64,000 nucleotides of DNA from Thermomicrobiales bacterium (GTDB lineage: Bacteria; Chloroflexota; Chloroflexia; Thermomicrobiales; UBA6265), in contig JAWKPF010000010.1 of the NCBI GenBank assembly GCA_041390825.1, positions 110,782 through 174,781 of the forward strand. Direction: 5' to 3'. Both the position numbers and the translations under genes were made by a program. The notes beneath the pieces are model-generated. The model made no database searches. It saw only the letters and a program-made list of their open reading frames with translations, and was not told the origin of the DNA. Of this stretch, positions 35,256 to 44,260 are shown piece by piece (position 1 is the first letter of the stretch; every line of letters begins with the position of its first letter).

Positions 35256-38039
35256 TCATGGCGCGGCCGCGGGGCAAGAGCGAGACTCGTGAGGAGCGCT
35301 TGCGACCAGCTCGAGCAGCTCGGGAGGAGCAACGACGAGCCAGTTCGAGCGCATCTCTGTCTGACGGCCACGCTCCCAATGCCTCGCAAACTCGCGAGAA
35401 CCGAGCAACGCCTCCAGGTTCGAACGCGCATGAGCGACACGAGGCGCCCAGTATGCTGGCGTGGGCGTATTCGTCACGGTCCGAAGATGATGCGCTGCAC
35501 CCAGCGCTTCGGCGCCCTGTTGCGGGTCTCCGGATTTCGAGCAGACCATGGCCAGCACATCGAACGCATTCGCGATGAAGATTCGATCGCCGCGGATCCG
35601 TGAACCCGCAAGCGCTTCTTCCGCCAACAGCAATGCGAGCGCAAGATTGCCGCGTTCCAGTTCGACCACCGCCCGGCCAACCTGTGCGAAGCAGACTCCA
35701 TCGAGCATATCGCTGCGAAGCGACTCTTCCTCAGCTTCCTCGAAGAGGTTCGCTGCCTCGTCGAACTTGCCCATGCTCTGCAAGACATACGCTCTGTACG
35801 CCTTGCCGAACGTCAGTCCGACATCGTCTTGTAGCCGTTCCTGTTCCGCGCGGACCTGATCCAGGTATGCCAGGGCATCGTCGAACTTGCCCATGTTGAG
35901 CGCCCACACCGCCAAATTGACCAGCGAGGACGCGATTCCCCGGGGAACGCCAAGCGACCGACAACGATCGAGCGCTTCGATCTGGTACGCATACTCTTCC
36001 TCGGACTGCCCTTGCATACCCGAGACCATACCAAGAACTGAAAGTGATTGGGCTATGCCGAGCGCATAGTCTTCGGATCGTGAAATCTGCAGCGCTTGAC
36101 GGTAGAGCACCTCGGCTGCTGGTAACTCCCCCCGCTCTACGCAAAGATTGCCGAGCGCCAGGAGCGCACGAGCACGCAACCGCTGATCCACCTCCGAGGC
36201 GAGATTGAGCGCGCTCGCTAGCCGGCGCTGGCCTTCTTCCAGGAGTCCCCGCGTCGACCAGTAGTACCAGAGGTTGATCGAGAGATCGACCGCCGATGCG
36301 GCATGGCCCAAGTCGAGCGCTCCCTCCAGGGCGACCCGGAGATTTGCGATCTCTCTGTCCAGAATGCCGAGCCATCGCATCTGGTGCGGTCCGCCCTGAA
36401 TGAATTGCGACGCTTCCGCGGAGAGATCGACAAAGAACTCGGCGTGCGCCACTCGCTTCGTATCCAGATCACCGCTCGCCGTCAACAGCTCCATTCCATA
36501 CTCCTGGATCGTTTCGAGCATGGAGTAGCGCGGTTCGGCGTCGTCGGATTCGGAGAGGCGGACGAGGCTCTTGTCGCAGAGGGAGGCGAGGATTTCCATG
36601 GTGGCCACATCGTCCAGGCCGATGACCGCCTGGGCGCCGGCGAGGGACCAACCGCCCTGGAAAACGGAAAGGGTGCGGAAGGCGCTCTGCTCTTCGGGGC
36701 TCAGTAGCGCGTAGGACCACTCGATCGCGCCGCGCAGCGTCTGGTGGCGTTCGGGAAGGTCACGGCTGGTGGACGTGAGGAGCGTGAGCCGGGAGGAGAG
36801 CCGGGCGCGCAATGCCTCCGGGCTGAGCACGGCCACGCGCGCGGCGGCCAACTCGAGCGCCAATGGGATGCCATCGACGCGGCGGCAAATTTCGTAGACC
36901 GATTCCTGATTGGTCTCGGTCATTTCGAACGACGGGCGGATCTGCTGGGCTCGCTCGATGAACAGTTGCACGGCAGGACCGGCATCGTCGTTCTTCTCGA
37001 TGGGAAGCGGCCCAATCTCGATCCGCTGCTCGCCCCGCAATTCGAGCGGCGCCCGGCTGGTGGCCAGCACGCGCAGCCGAGGCACGGTCGGCAGGAGTCC
37101 GGCAATGAACCGGGCGATGCCATCGACGATTTGCTCGCAGTTGTCGAGCACGAGGAGCATTTCCCGGTCGCCGATCGCTTCGATGAGCGCGCGCTGGGTA
37201 TCGATCCCTGGTTCGACGCGCACACTGAGCACCGAGGCGACCGCGGTGGAGATCAACGCGGTGTCGCGAATGCCGGAAAGATCGACAAACCAGATGCCTC
37301 CCGGAAAGACGTCGATCAGTTGGGAAGCGGCATGCAGCGCCAGCCGGGTCTTCCCGATGCCGCCCGGACCAAGCAGCGTCACCAGCCGGGCAGGCGAATC
37401 GAGGAGCAGACGGCGGATCTCGGCCAACTCGGCCTCGCGGTCGAGACAGGTATTGAGCGCCACCGGCAGATTGTGGGCAACCGCATCGAGTGTCTCCAGC
37501 GGTGGAAACGCGTGCGGCAAGCCAGCAATCTCGAGTTGGTAGATGTGATGCGCGCCGGGGACATCGCGCAGGCGGCGCTCGCCCAGATCGCGCAGCCCGA
37601 CCTGATCGATACCGGCCCGTTCGATCTGATCTGCCACCGAACGGCTGAGGAGTACCTGTCCACCGTGCCCGGCGCGCAAGAGCCGGGAGATGCGGTTGAG
37701 CACCAGGCCGGAGAAATCGCCGTCGTGTTCCACCACCTCGCCGTCCTGCAGCGCCATGCGCACGCGGATCGGCTGGACGAGCCCGAGGACCTGCCAATCG
37801 GTTGCGAAGAGTTCCTGCTGGGCGGCTATGGCCGCGCGAACGCCATCCAGCGGGTGGTCGAACACCGCGCATATAGCGTCGCCGATGGTCTTGAAGACGT
37901 GCCCATTCTGCGCCGCCACCGCTCGTTGCAGGATCGCATCATGGACTGCAAGCGCAGCGGGCATCGCAATCGGATGGCGCTCCCATTGCCGGTAGCTGCC
38001 TTCGATATCGGTGAAAAGAAAGGTGCGCCGAAGCGGCAC
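35256..38039 (-). CDS. Adenylate/guanylate cyclase-domain ATPase with TPR repeats
   Basis: About 927 residues from GTG 38039. It starts with a class III nucleotide cyclase domain (TFLFTDIEGS, then FKTIGDAICAVFDHP, which supply the two metal aspartates). An NB-ARC/STAND ATPase follows, with Walker A GPGGIGKTRLALHA and the ATSRAP and LPLALELAAARVAVLSP blocks. About ten TPR-like helical pairs make the C-terminal half. No HTH is seen at the end. The start is uncertain: the frame is open to 38246, and GGAGG at about 38094-38098 is not followed by a normal start codon. STAND proteins switch on ligand binding to the TPR part. Confidence 0.85.
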   Translation of the reverse strand: MPLRRTFLFTDIEGSYRQWERHPIAMPAALAVHDAILQRAVAAQNGHVFKTIGDAICAVFDHPLDGVRAAIAAQQELFATDWQVLGLVQPIRVRMALQDGEVVEHDGDFSGLVLNRISRLLRAGHGGQVLLSRSVADQIERAGIDQVGLRDLGERRLRDVPGAHHIYQLEIAGLPHAFPPLETLDAVAHNLPVALNTCLDREAELAEIRRLLLDSPARLVTLLGPGGIGKTRLALHAASQLIDVFPGGIWFVDLSGIRDTALISTAVASVLSVRVEPGIDTQRALIEAIGDREMLLVLDNCEQIVDGIARFIAGLLPTVPRLRVLATSRAPLELRGEQRIEIGPLPIEKNDDAGPAVQLFIERAQQIRPSFEMTETNQESVYEICRRVDGIPLALELAAARVAVLSPEALRARLSSRLTLLTSTSRDLPERHQTLRGAIEWSYALLSPEEQSAFRTLSVFQGGWSLAGAQAVIGLDDVATMEILASLCDKSLVRLSESDDAEPRYSMLETIQEYGMELLTASGDLDTKRVAHAEFFVDLSAEASQFIQGGPHQMRWLGILDREIANLRVALEGALDLGHAASAVDLSINLWYYWSTRGLLEEGQRRLASALNLASEVDQRLRARALLALGNLCVERGELPAAEVLYRQALQISRSEDYALGIAQSLSVLGMVSGMQGQSEEEYAYQIEALDRCRSLGVPRGIASSLVNLAVWALNMGKFDDALAYLDQVRAEQERLQDDVGLTFGKAYRAYVLQSMGKFDEAANLFEEAEEESLRSDMLDGVCFAQVGRAVVELERGNLALALLLAEEALAGSRIRGDRIFIANAFDVLAMVCSKSGDPQQGAEALGAAHHLRTVTNTPTPAYWAPRVAHARSNLEALLGSREFARHWERGRQTEMRSNWLVVAPPELLELVASAPHESRSCPAAAP

Positions 38040-38300
38040 TGGCCCGTCAGACGAGTGGGCGACCGTGGCGGTCTCGTTGACGTCGATGTCAGACCTCCAA
38101 ATGCCTTGTGTTTTTCGGATTGTACACGTGGGTGAGCATCGGTCGTGACGCCTTCCTGCGGGAGTCGTGGGCAACGAGAGGCAAGCTCGAGCTTCCCGTT
38201 TCTGGCAGACTGGACCATGCGGGCAAGCGCGCGTGCCCGATAACAAAAGGAAGCGGCCGAAGCACTCCCTCGATCAGAATGCGGAACGTGGAATGAACCG

Positions 38301-38459
38301 ATGAACGACTTCGACATCAAGACCGCTGCCGGAATATGGCTGGCGGGACTCGTGATTGGGGTGGCAATCGGGGTGATGTTCGATCATCTTCTGTTGGGAA
38401 TCGTCATTGGGCTGGGGATGGGAGTGCTGTCGAGCGTGTTGCGGCAGAACCGCGCATAG
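38301..38459 (+). CDS. Small membrane protein (52 residues)
   Basis: A short gene with two hydrophobic helices separated by a turn: AAGIWLAGLVIGVAIGVMF and LLLGIVIGLGMGVLSSVL, and a basic end (RQNRA). Start at ATG 38301, stop TAG at 38457-38459. Glycine-zipper spacing like that of GlsB-type proteins is visible. The ribosome-binding site (GGAACGTGGAA) is weak. The short length makes it less certain. Confidence 0.55.
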   Translation: MNDFDIKTAAGIWLAGLVIGVAIGVMFDHLLLGIVIGLGMGVLSSVLRQNRA

Positions 38460-38533
38460 GCTCGTTCCGTCTCACGGGTCGTACGCTGCCGCGTTCTACG
38501 CGCCTCTGCTTCCGACCAATGAATGGAGGACAA

Positions 38534-38911
38534 ATGCGCATCACCCAATCCGCCATTTCCCTCAATGTTCCCAATGTGGAACGATCTGCAGAGTTTCTGG
38601 AGACGCTGTTCGGCTTTCGACGAGAGATGGAATCGACCGGCTTCATCTCGCTCACTCGTGATGATGCCGGCTTCAACATCATCTTCCTGGAAGTGGGTTT
38701 GCCGAGCTTCAAGCCGGCCACACACGCGGCGGCGGCCGGCATGGGCCTGTTGGTGGTGTTCGTCGTGGACGAGATCGACGCCGAGTGGGAGCGGCTACAG
38801 GGTCAGGACCTGATCTTCCCGACCACCATCCAGACCGAACCGTGGGGCGAGCGCTATTTCCAGGTGCTCGATCCAGGTGGCATCATCTATCAGCTCGTCC
38901 AGTGGGTGTGA
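38534..38911 (+). CDS. VOC-fold protein (glyoxalase/bleomycin-resistance family)
   Basis: 125 residues, one vicinal-oxygen-chelate unit pair. It starts RITQSAISLNVPNVERSAEFLETLFGF and ends WGERYFQVLDPGGIIYQLVQW, as expected. The metal Glu/His set is only partly conserved, so a dioxygenase, glyoxalase or binding role cannot be decided. The ATG at 38534 is preceded by GGAGGA at five bases; an in-frame ATG at 38519 is upstream of that site. Confidence 0.85.
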   Translation: MRITQSAISLNVPNVERSAEFLETLFGFRREMESTGFISLTRDDAGFNIIFLEVGLPSFKPATHAAAAGMGLLVVFVVDEIDAEWERLQGQDLIFPTTIQTEPWGERYFQVLDPGGIIYQLVQWV

Positions 38912-39014
38912 ACGACGGACACGCTGTCCGGAACATTTCTCCCGCCCCGCACGTTTCCCTCTCAGGACGCTCCCGGTATCATCCGGATACGTTCTTCGTG
39001 AAAAGGAGGATGCA

Positions 39015-40262
39015 ATGCGACGAAACCTTCCGCTGCTGGCGCTGGCCCTGGTGCTCACGTTTTCCGGAGGACTCGGCGTCGTGGCGCAGAGCGATCCGGT
39101 CACTGAACTTGTCGATGGAAACACCGCATTCGCGCTCGATCTCTATGCGGCAATGAACAGCGACGACGGCAACCTGTTCATCTCGCCCTACAGCATCTCC
39201 CAGGCGCTGGCGATGACCTACGCCGGAGCCGAAGGAGCGACCGCCAAGCAAATGGCCGAGGTGCTCCACTTCACTCTGGGTCCGGATCGGGTGCCTGTTG
39301 CCTTTCAGACGCTGAACGACGATCTGGTGACCCGTGGAACGGGACCAGCCAATACCGACTATGGCTACCCGCCCCGATCGCTGCAGATCGCCAACGGGCT
39401 CTGGGGCGAGCAGACCTTCCCGTTTAGCTCGATCTTCAGCGACACCCTGGCCGAACACTACGGCGCGGGGTTGCAACCGGCGGACTTCCAGAACGATCCA
39501 GATGGCGTCCGGGAAGAGATCAACGATTGGGTGGCTCAGCACACCGAGGACAAGATTCAGAACATCGTGCCCGAGGGCGCGATCACCAGAGACTCCCGCA
39601 TGGTGCTCGCGAACGCGATCTATTTCTACGGTGGATGGCTGGATACGTTCGACGTCAACCAAACCGCGAATGGCGACTTCCACCGTGCAGACGGCTCGAC
39701 CACCAGTGTGCCCTTCATGCACCAGCAGGAGTTCTTCAGCTATGCCGCCGGTGAGGGATATCAGGTTATCCAGTTGCCCTATGCCGAGAGCCAATTCGCC
39801 TTTACCGTGATCCTGCCGGACGATGGACGGTTCGGCGAGGTGGAGGCGGACCTGAATCCGGAATCGCTCGCCGCCGCGCTGGCCAGCACCGGAAGCCGCG
39901 AACTCGTTCTCTCCATGCCGAAGTTCGAGTTCGACTACTCCACCAGCCTGGCAATCACGCTCCAGGCGATGGGCATGACCGACGCGTTCAATAGTAGTTT
40001 GGCTGATTTCTCCGGCATGCAGGAAGCGGGATCGACGGAACCGCTCTGGATCGGCGATGTGTTGCACAAGGCGTTCATCAGTGTCGACGAAGAGGGCACC
40101 GAGGCGGCCGCGGCGACCGCGGTGCTGATGGTCGGCGCGGCCGCGCCCACCGATCCGCCGTTGGAGGTCAACATCGATCGCCCGTTCATCTTCCTGATCC
40201 GCGACATGCAAACGGGCACGATCCTCTTCATCGGCCGGGTGATGGATCCAAGCGGAACGTAG
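39015..40262 (+). CDS. Secreted serpin (serine protease inhibitor)
   Basis: 415 residues with a signal peptide (LPLLALALVLTFSGGLGVVAQ). The serpin fold is complete: NLFISPYSISQALAM, ANAIYFYGGW, KFEFDYS, and the C-terminal RPFIFLIRDMQTGTILFIGRV. The reactive loop has an inhibitory-type hinge (EEGTEAAAATAV), and the P1 region is a run of small residues (VGAAAPT). Elastase- or subtilisin-like proteases are therefore likely targets. AGGAGG is six bases upstream of the ATG. Serpins are rare in bacteria and are mainly found in thermophiles, Chloroflexota and host-associated species. Confidence 0.93.
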   Translation: MRRNLPLLALALVLTFSGGLGVVAQSDPVTELVDGNTAFALDLYAAMNSDDGNLFISPYSISQALAMTYAGAEGATAKQMAEVLHFTLGPDRVPVAFQTLNDDLVTRGTGPANTDYGYPPRSLQIANGLWGEQTFPFSSIFSDTLAEHYGAGLQPADFQNDPDGVREEINDWVAQHTEDKIQNIVPEGAITRDSRMVLANAIYFYGGWLDTFDVNQTANGDFHRADGSTTSVPFMHQQEFFSYAAGEGYQVIQLPYAESQFAFTVILPDDGRFGEVEADLNPESLAAALASTGSRELVLSMPKFEFDYSTSLAITLQAMGMTDAFNSSLADFSGMQEAGSTEPLWIGDVLHKAFISVDEEGTEAAAATAVLMVGAAAPTDPPLEVNIDRPFIFLIRDMQTGTILFIGRVMDPSGT

Positions 40263-40572
40263 TCCGCACGCGTCCCTCCGTCATCCCGACCGATGTGGAG
40301 AGCCTGCCCTGACCGCAGCCACCCCTCCGTCATCCCGACTGGAGCCCGCTGCCACCCCTCCGTCATCCCGACCGAAGTGGAGGGATCTCTTGTTCCCCGG
40401 TCACATGGCACCCTCTCGGAGAGCAGGTTTCAGCGCAACAAGAGATCCCTCGGCAAGCTCGGGATGACGGGATGGTTTGCGCGATGGCAGGGTGCATGTG
40501 CGGGACTACGGGGTAGTGGGTGGGGTGGCGGGACGGGGGCTGGGATGGCGGGATGGGTGCTCGGTGGGGGGG
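40263..40572. repeat. REP-like element C cluster (GTCATCCCGAC family)
   Basis: 310 bases without a gene, at the serpin/GNAT convergence. CCCTCCGTCATCCCGAC begins at about 40274, 40324 and 40361; the third copy continues CGAAGTGGAGGGATCTCTTG. An inverted copy (AAGAGATCCCT, then GGGATGACGG) is at 40439-40472. A fifth, degenerate copy is at 52676. The layout matches element B near 23.5 kb but the sequence differs. A GGTGGGG/GGGACGGGG-rich stretch fills the rest. Confidence 0.8.
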
Positions 40573-41040
40573 CTACCGCAGCGGGACCTCGAAGAACTGC
40601 AGGTTCCAGCCCGGGCGGGAGGTTTCTTCTTCGCCGATCCAGACAGCGCCCATCGCGCGGTAGAAGGGGGCTGCGTTCGGATCGGCATAGAAATCGAGCT
40701 TCTGCACGTTCAGCCATTTCGCGGTAGCGATGGCGTGATTCCACAAGAGCTTGCCGCGGCCGGCGCCAATGTAGGGAGCATCGACGAAGAGCTTGTCGAG
40801 ATGCGCATGCTCGGCCGTGCCGGTGATGGTGTAGTAGCCGACAAGGGTCCCGTGCTCTTCCAGCGCGAAGCTGGCAAGCGCATTTTCCAGAAACTCAGGC
40901 GTAACGGCGATCGCTTCCGGTTCCCATTCGAGAAATTCCGGCTCGTACCCCCAATGCATCGTCGAGCGCTGGGTCAGCTCGTGCAAAGCCTGCGCCTCGT
41001 CGATGCGCACCGGCCGGATGATCTGGTGCTCGCTCACCAC
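40573..41040 (-). CDS. GNAT-family N-acetyltransferase
   Basis: 155 residues. The GNAT core is visible: LVGYYTITGTAEHAHLDKLFVDAPYIGAGRG with the acetyl-CoA-binding Q/RxxGxG-like IGAGRG, then FYADPNAAPFYRAMG near the end. The GTG at 41040 overlaps the stop of the upstream membrane-protein gene by seven bases. Substrate unknown. Confidence 0.87.
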   Translation of the reverse strand: MVSEHQIIRPVRIDEAQALHELTQRSTMHWGYEPEFLEWEPEAIAVTPEFLENALASFALEEHGTLVGYYTITGTAEHAHLDKLFVDAPYIGAGRGKLLWNHAIATAKWLNVQKLDFYADPNAAPFYRAMGAVWIGEEETSRPGWNLQFFEVPLR

Positions 41041-41585
41041 TTTCGCTTGCTGGCGTTGCGGAAGACCCGGAAGGCGGCGCCCACCTGGGCCGCTTTGCCA
41101 GCCGCCTGGATGACCGGCTTGACAGCTTCCTCGCTCATGAACTCGGTTGTCCCGCGCACGTTCTTGAGCGTTCTGGTGAGCTCGTCCATCGCCGGCAACG
41201 CTTTGTCGCGCAACTGGAGGGTCAGGAAGACGAAGGCAACTGTCGCCGCAGCCAGCAGGATGACGATTGCCGCCGAGAGGAAGACGATATAGATCACCGC
41301 GATGTTCATCAGCCGCTCGAGGGCGGATTGATCGTCGCCACCGAGGTAGTAGAGAAACGCGGTGAGCGCGATGAAGAGGAGCAGGATAACGGTGCCGCCA
41401 AGGATGAAGTAGAGGGTGGTGTTCTTCTGTTCCTCGGTCTGGCCCATGAGACGGGTTTCCAGATCGGGCTGCGCGTATGGATCGGTGATTGGCTCGAACC
41501 CGGGCGGAACCGGCTGCACCGATGGATTGCTGGAGGCAAAGATCGGGTCGTCGTCCCGATTGCCTCCCATATACGTGTCAGTCAA
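41034..41585 (-). CDS. Membrane protein with two helices and amphipathic tail
   Basis: 183 residues. A Pro/Asp-rich cytoplasmic N-terminus of about 55 residues is followed by two helices (about 57-80, TTLYFILGGTVILLLFIALT; about 95-120, VIYIVFLSAAIVILLAAATVAFVF). Then comes a long helix (LQLRDKALPAMDELTRTLKN) and a basic end. The tail resembles DUF948-type sequences. The start is TTG 41585 (GAGGGA upstream) or ATG 41570. It overlaps the GNAT gene, so the two are probably one operon. Confidence 0.7.
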   Translation of the reverse strand: MTDTYMGGNRDDDPIFASSNPSVQPVPPGFEPITDPYAQPDLETRLMGQTEEQKNTTLYFILGGTVILLLFIALTAFLYYLGGDDQSALERLMNIAVIYIVFLSAAIVILLAAATVAFVFLTLQLRDKALPAMDELTRTLKNVRGTTEFMSEEAVKPVIQAAGKAAQVGAAFRVFRNASKRKW

Positions 41586-41622
41586 TCCCGTCCCTCACCC
41601 TCTGGACTCTGGACCTGCGGCG

Positions 41623-42849
41623 TCAGCCGGCCGCCTTCGCCTCAGCGCCTTCCCAGGCGCGCTGGACCGTGGCAATCGTACCGCCGCCGAGCACTTCATC
41701 TCCATCATAAAAGACAACGGCCTGTCCCGGCGCGGCAATCGGCCGGTCGGTATCGAATTCGATGGTTGCCAATCGCTCGGCCTCGGACCCAAACGAGACG
41801 GTTGCCGGCATGGGCGTGCCTCGATAGCGTACCGATACCGTGACCTCCAGCGGCAATTCCGGCCAGGTTCCCTGGGTCAGGGAGACGCTCTCAGCCGTCA
41901 CGCGCACGGCCTCCGCCTCGGTCCGGGAACCGACCACGAGCCGGTTTTCCGCCAGATCGAGCCGCAACGCATAGAGCGGTTCCGGGCGGGGCACGCCGAT
42001 TCCCTTGCGCTGCCCGATGGTGTGATGCACCAGTCCCTTGTGCTGACCGATGGCGGTTCCGTCGGTGGTCACGATCTCGCCGGGACGGGTGACATCGGGG
42101 CGCCGCTTGGCCACGAAATCGGCATACGATCCCTTGCCGACGAAGCAGATCTCCTGGCTCTCCTCCTTCTCGGCGACGGGCAGGCCAAAGATGCGCGCCA
42201 ACTGGCGAACCTCCGGCTTGATCAAGTTGCCGAGCGGGAAGGTGATGTAACCGAGCTGGTCCTGATCCATCGTGTAGAGAACGTAGCTCTGGTCCTTGCG
42301 CTGGTCGACAGCACGATACAGCCGGTGCGGCTGACCGTCGGTTCCGTGGACCACGCGCGCGTAGTGCCCGGTCGCCAGGCAATCGGCCCCGAGCATGCGA
42401 GCGCGCTGCACCAGATGGCGGAACTTGACATGCCGGTTGCACTCCAGGCACGGGTTTGGAGTGCGGCCGTGGGCATACTCATCGACGAACTTGTCGACCA
42501 CATGCTGCCCGAACTCGGTTTCCATGTTGATCGCGTAAAACGGGACGCCGATCAGCGCGCAGGTGGCGCGCGCATCGTCCATGGCCGGGATACCGCAACA
42601 GGGATTGACCGAGTGCTCCGGATCGTCCGGCGAGAAGAGGCGCAGATTCATGCCGATCACGCGGTAGCCGCGCTCGCGCATGATGAGCGCGGTCACCGCG
42701 CTATCCACCCCGCCGCTCATGGCAACCACAACCGTCTTGCCTGCCCCGTCCCGTGGCCCGATCTTCTCCTCGGAAAGGAGCGATTCGGCGTCGGTCGGGA
42801 GGTCGGCAGGGTGGCCTGGATTGATGATGGGCTTGAGCTGGAGGGACAT
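41623..42849 (-). CDS. mnmA: tRNA-specific 2-thiouridylase MnmA
   Basis: 408 residues. It thiolates U34 of tRNA Lys/Glu/Gln anticodons using ATP and a persulfide donor. The PP-loop SGGVDS is at 45-50. Catalytic cysteines are Cys137 (LECNRHVKF) and Cys235 (SQEICFVG). The usual C-terminal barrels follow. An N-terminal extension of about 38 residues (PIINPGHPADLPTD...) precedes the PP-loop domain and is longer than in most homologues. The ribosome-binding site is weak. The gene follows the enolase gene and, because of the frameshift there, is overlapped by that open frame. Confidence 0.93.
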   Translation of the reverse strand: MSLQLKPIINPGHPADLPTDAESLLSEEKIGPRDGAGKTVVVAMSGGVDSAVTALIMRERGYRVIGMNLRLFSPDDPEHSVNPCCGIPAMDDARATCALIGVPFYAINMETEFGQHVVDKFVDEYAHGRTPNPCLECNRHVKFRHLVQRARMLGADCLATGHYARVVHGTDGQPHRLYRAVDQRKDQSYVLYTMDQDQLGYITFPLGNLIKPEVRQLARIFGLPVAEKEESQEICFVGKGSYADFVAKRRPDVTRPGEIVTTDGTAIGQHKGLVHHTIGQRKGIGVPRPEPLYALRLDLAENRLVVGSRTEAEAVRVTAESVSLTQGTWPELPLEVTVSVRYRGTPMPATVSFGSEAERLATIEFDTDRPIAAPGQAVVFYDGDEVLGGGTIATVQRAWEGAEAKAAG

Positions 42850-42983
42850 GTTGGTTCGTTCGATGCTGTGGCGAGTCCGCCCGAATTGCAGCCGGTAAGT
42901 ATAGGGGACGTTGGTCCGGCGCTGGAACGGTCGTGGACGCCCAAACGGCGGCCGCAATGGGAGCGCCGGGACAGCGACGCGAA

Positions 42984-44260
42984 TCAGGCGCCGTTTGGCC
43001 AGGGAGTGACGGGGAGACCGGTTTCCCGTTCGAGCGCAGACGGTTCCATTTGGCGAGACGTTCGGATTGGGTGACGGGCCGACCTTGAGCGTCGTCACCC
43101 TGCCAGCCGAGCGCGAGATCGGCCAACCAGTTGTCTTCGGTTTCACCGGAACGCGCCGAGACGACGATCTTCCAATCAGCCGCGCGCGCAATACGCGCGG
43201 CTTCGGCCGCTTCCGAAAGCGTGCCAATCTGATTGACCTTGAGCAAGAGGGCATTCGCCGCGCCGGTCTCGATGGCCTTCTCGATACGGCGTGGGTTCGT
43301 GGTGAGCAAGTCGTCGCCAAGCACGATCGCCCGGGGGGAAATCCGTTCGAGGAGCGCCGGCCAGTTGTCCCAATCGTTCTCTGCGAGCCCATCCTCGACG
43401 CTGACGATCGGATAGGTGTCGACCCATCGGCCAATGCGGTCGATCAGCCCACCTGGAAAGACCCACTCTCCCGCGATCCGATACCCCTCTCCGCTCGTGA
43501 AGTGACTGGCCGCGACATCGAGACAGAGCGAAAGGTCGATTCCCGGTCGAAAGCCGCTGTCGGTGATGGCATCGATGGCGAGCTCGAACAACTCTTCGAT
43601 CGATTTGGCCGAGGGCGCCAATCCGCCTTCGTCGGCTTTCAGCGCGCGCTCACCGTAGCGCTGCGCGATCAGCTCGGCCGCTGTCTGGTAGACCGCCCAG
43701 GTCCATGCGAGAGCATCGTCGATCGTCTCCGCCCCATTGGCGACCAGCAGAATGTCCTGAATCTCCACCTGACCGCCAGCATGCTTGCCACCGGAGAAGA
43801 GATTGACGGTGGGACGGGGCAGATACCGAAGGTCCATGTTCGGCTCGAAGATGTCGGCGAACTGGCGATAGAGCGGAACGCCGCGCTCGGCGGCAACGGC
43901 ACGAGCGTAGGCAAGCGACACTCCCAGAATGGCGTTCGCGCCCAGGCGGGACTTGTTCGGAGTGCCATCCAGCGCGATCAGGGTGGCATCGAGTTCCCGT
44001 TGGTTCTCGAATTCGATTCCGCCGACGGCGCTGGCAATGGGACGCTCGACGTTGTGCACGGCCGTGCGGCATCCCAGCCCGCGATAGCGCCCGGGATCGT
44101 CGTCGCGGAGCTCCAGGGCTTCCGCCGAGCCTGTCGATGCGCCGGACGGTACCGACGCACAAGCGCGCGCGCCGCTTTCCAGCGTGCAGCAGACTTCGAC
44201 CGTCGGGCGGCCCCGGCTGTCGAGGATTTCCTGAGCAGTCAGGGTACGAATGGCGGGCAT
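42984..44260 (-). pseudogene. eno: Divergent enolase, frameshifted near the C-terminus
   Basis: Enolase-family protein (2-phosphoglycerate dehydration). Conserved residues include Glu211 (KADEGG), Glu289-Asp290 (SVEDG), Asp316 (GDD), Lys341 (LLLKVNQIG), Arg370-Ser371, and Lys404 (ERLAKWN). The His before that Arg-Ser pair in typical enolases (SHRSGE) is Ala369. After codon 408 the open frame leaves the enolase ending; adding one base at about 43037-43039 gives ALERETGLPVTPWPNGA and a stop at 42984, total 425 residues, the usual length. Uncorrected, the frame runs to 42701 and overlaps mnmA. It may be a real late frameshift or a sequencing error. The upstream stop abuts the ATG (TAGATG). Confidence 0.85.
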
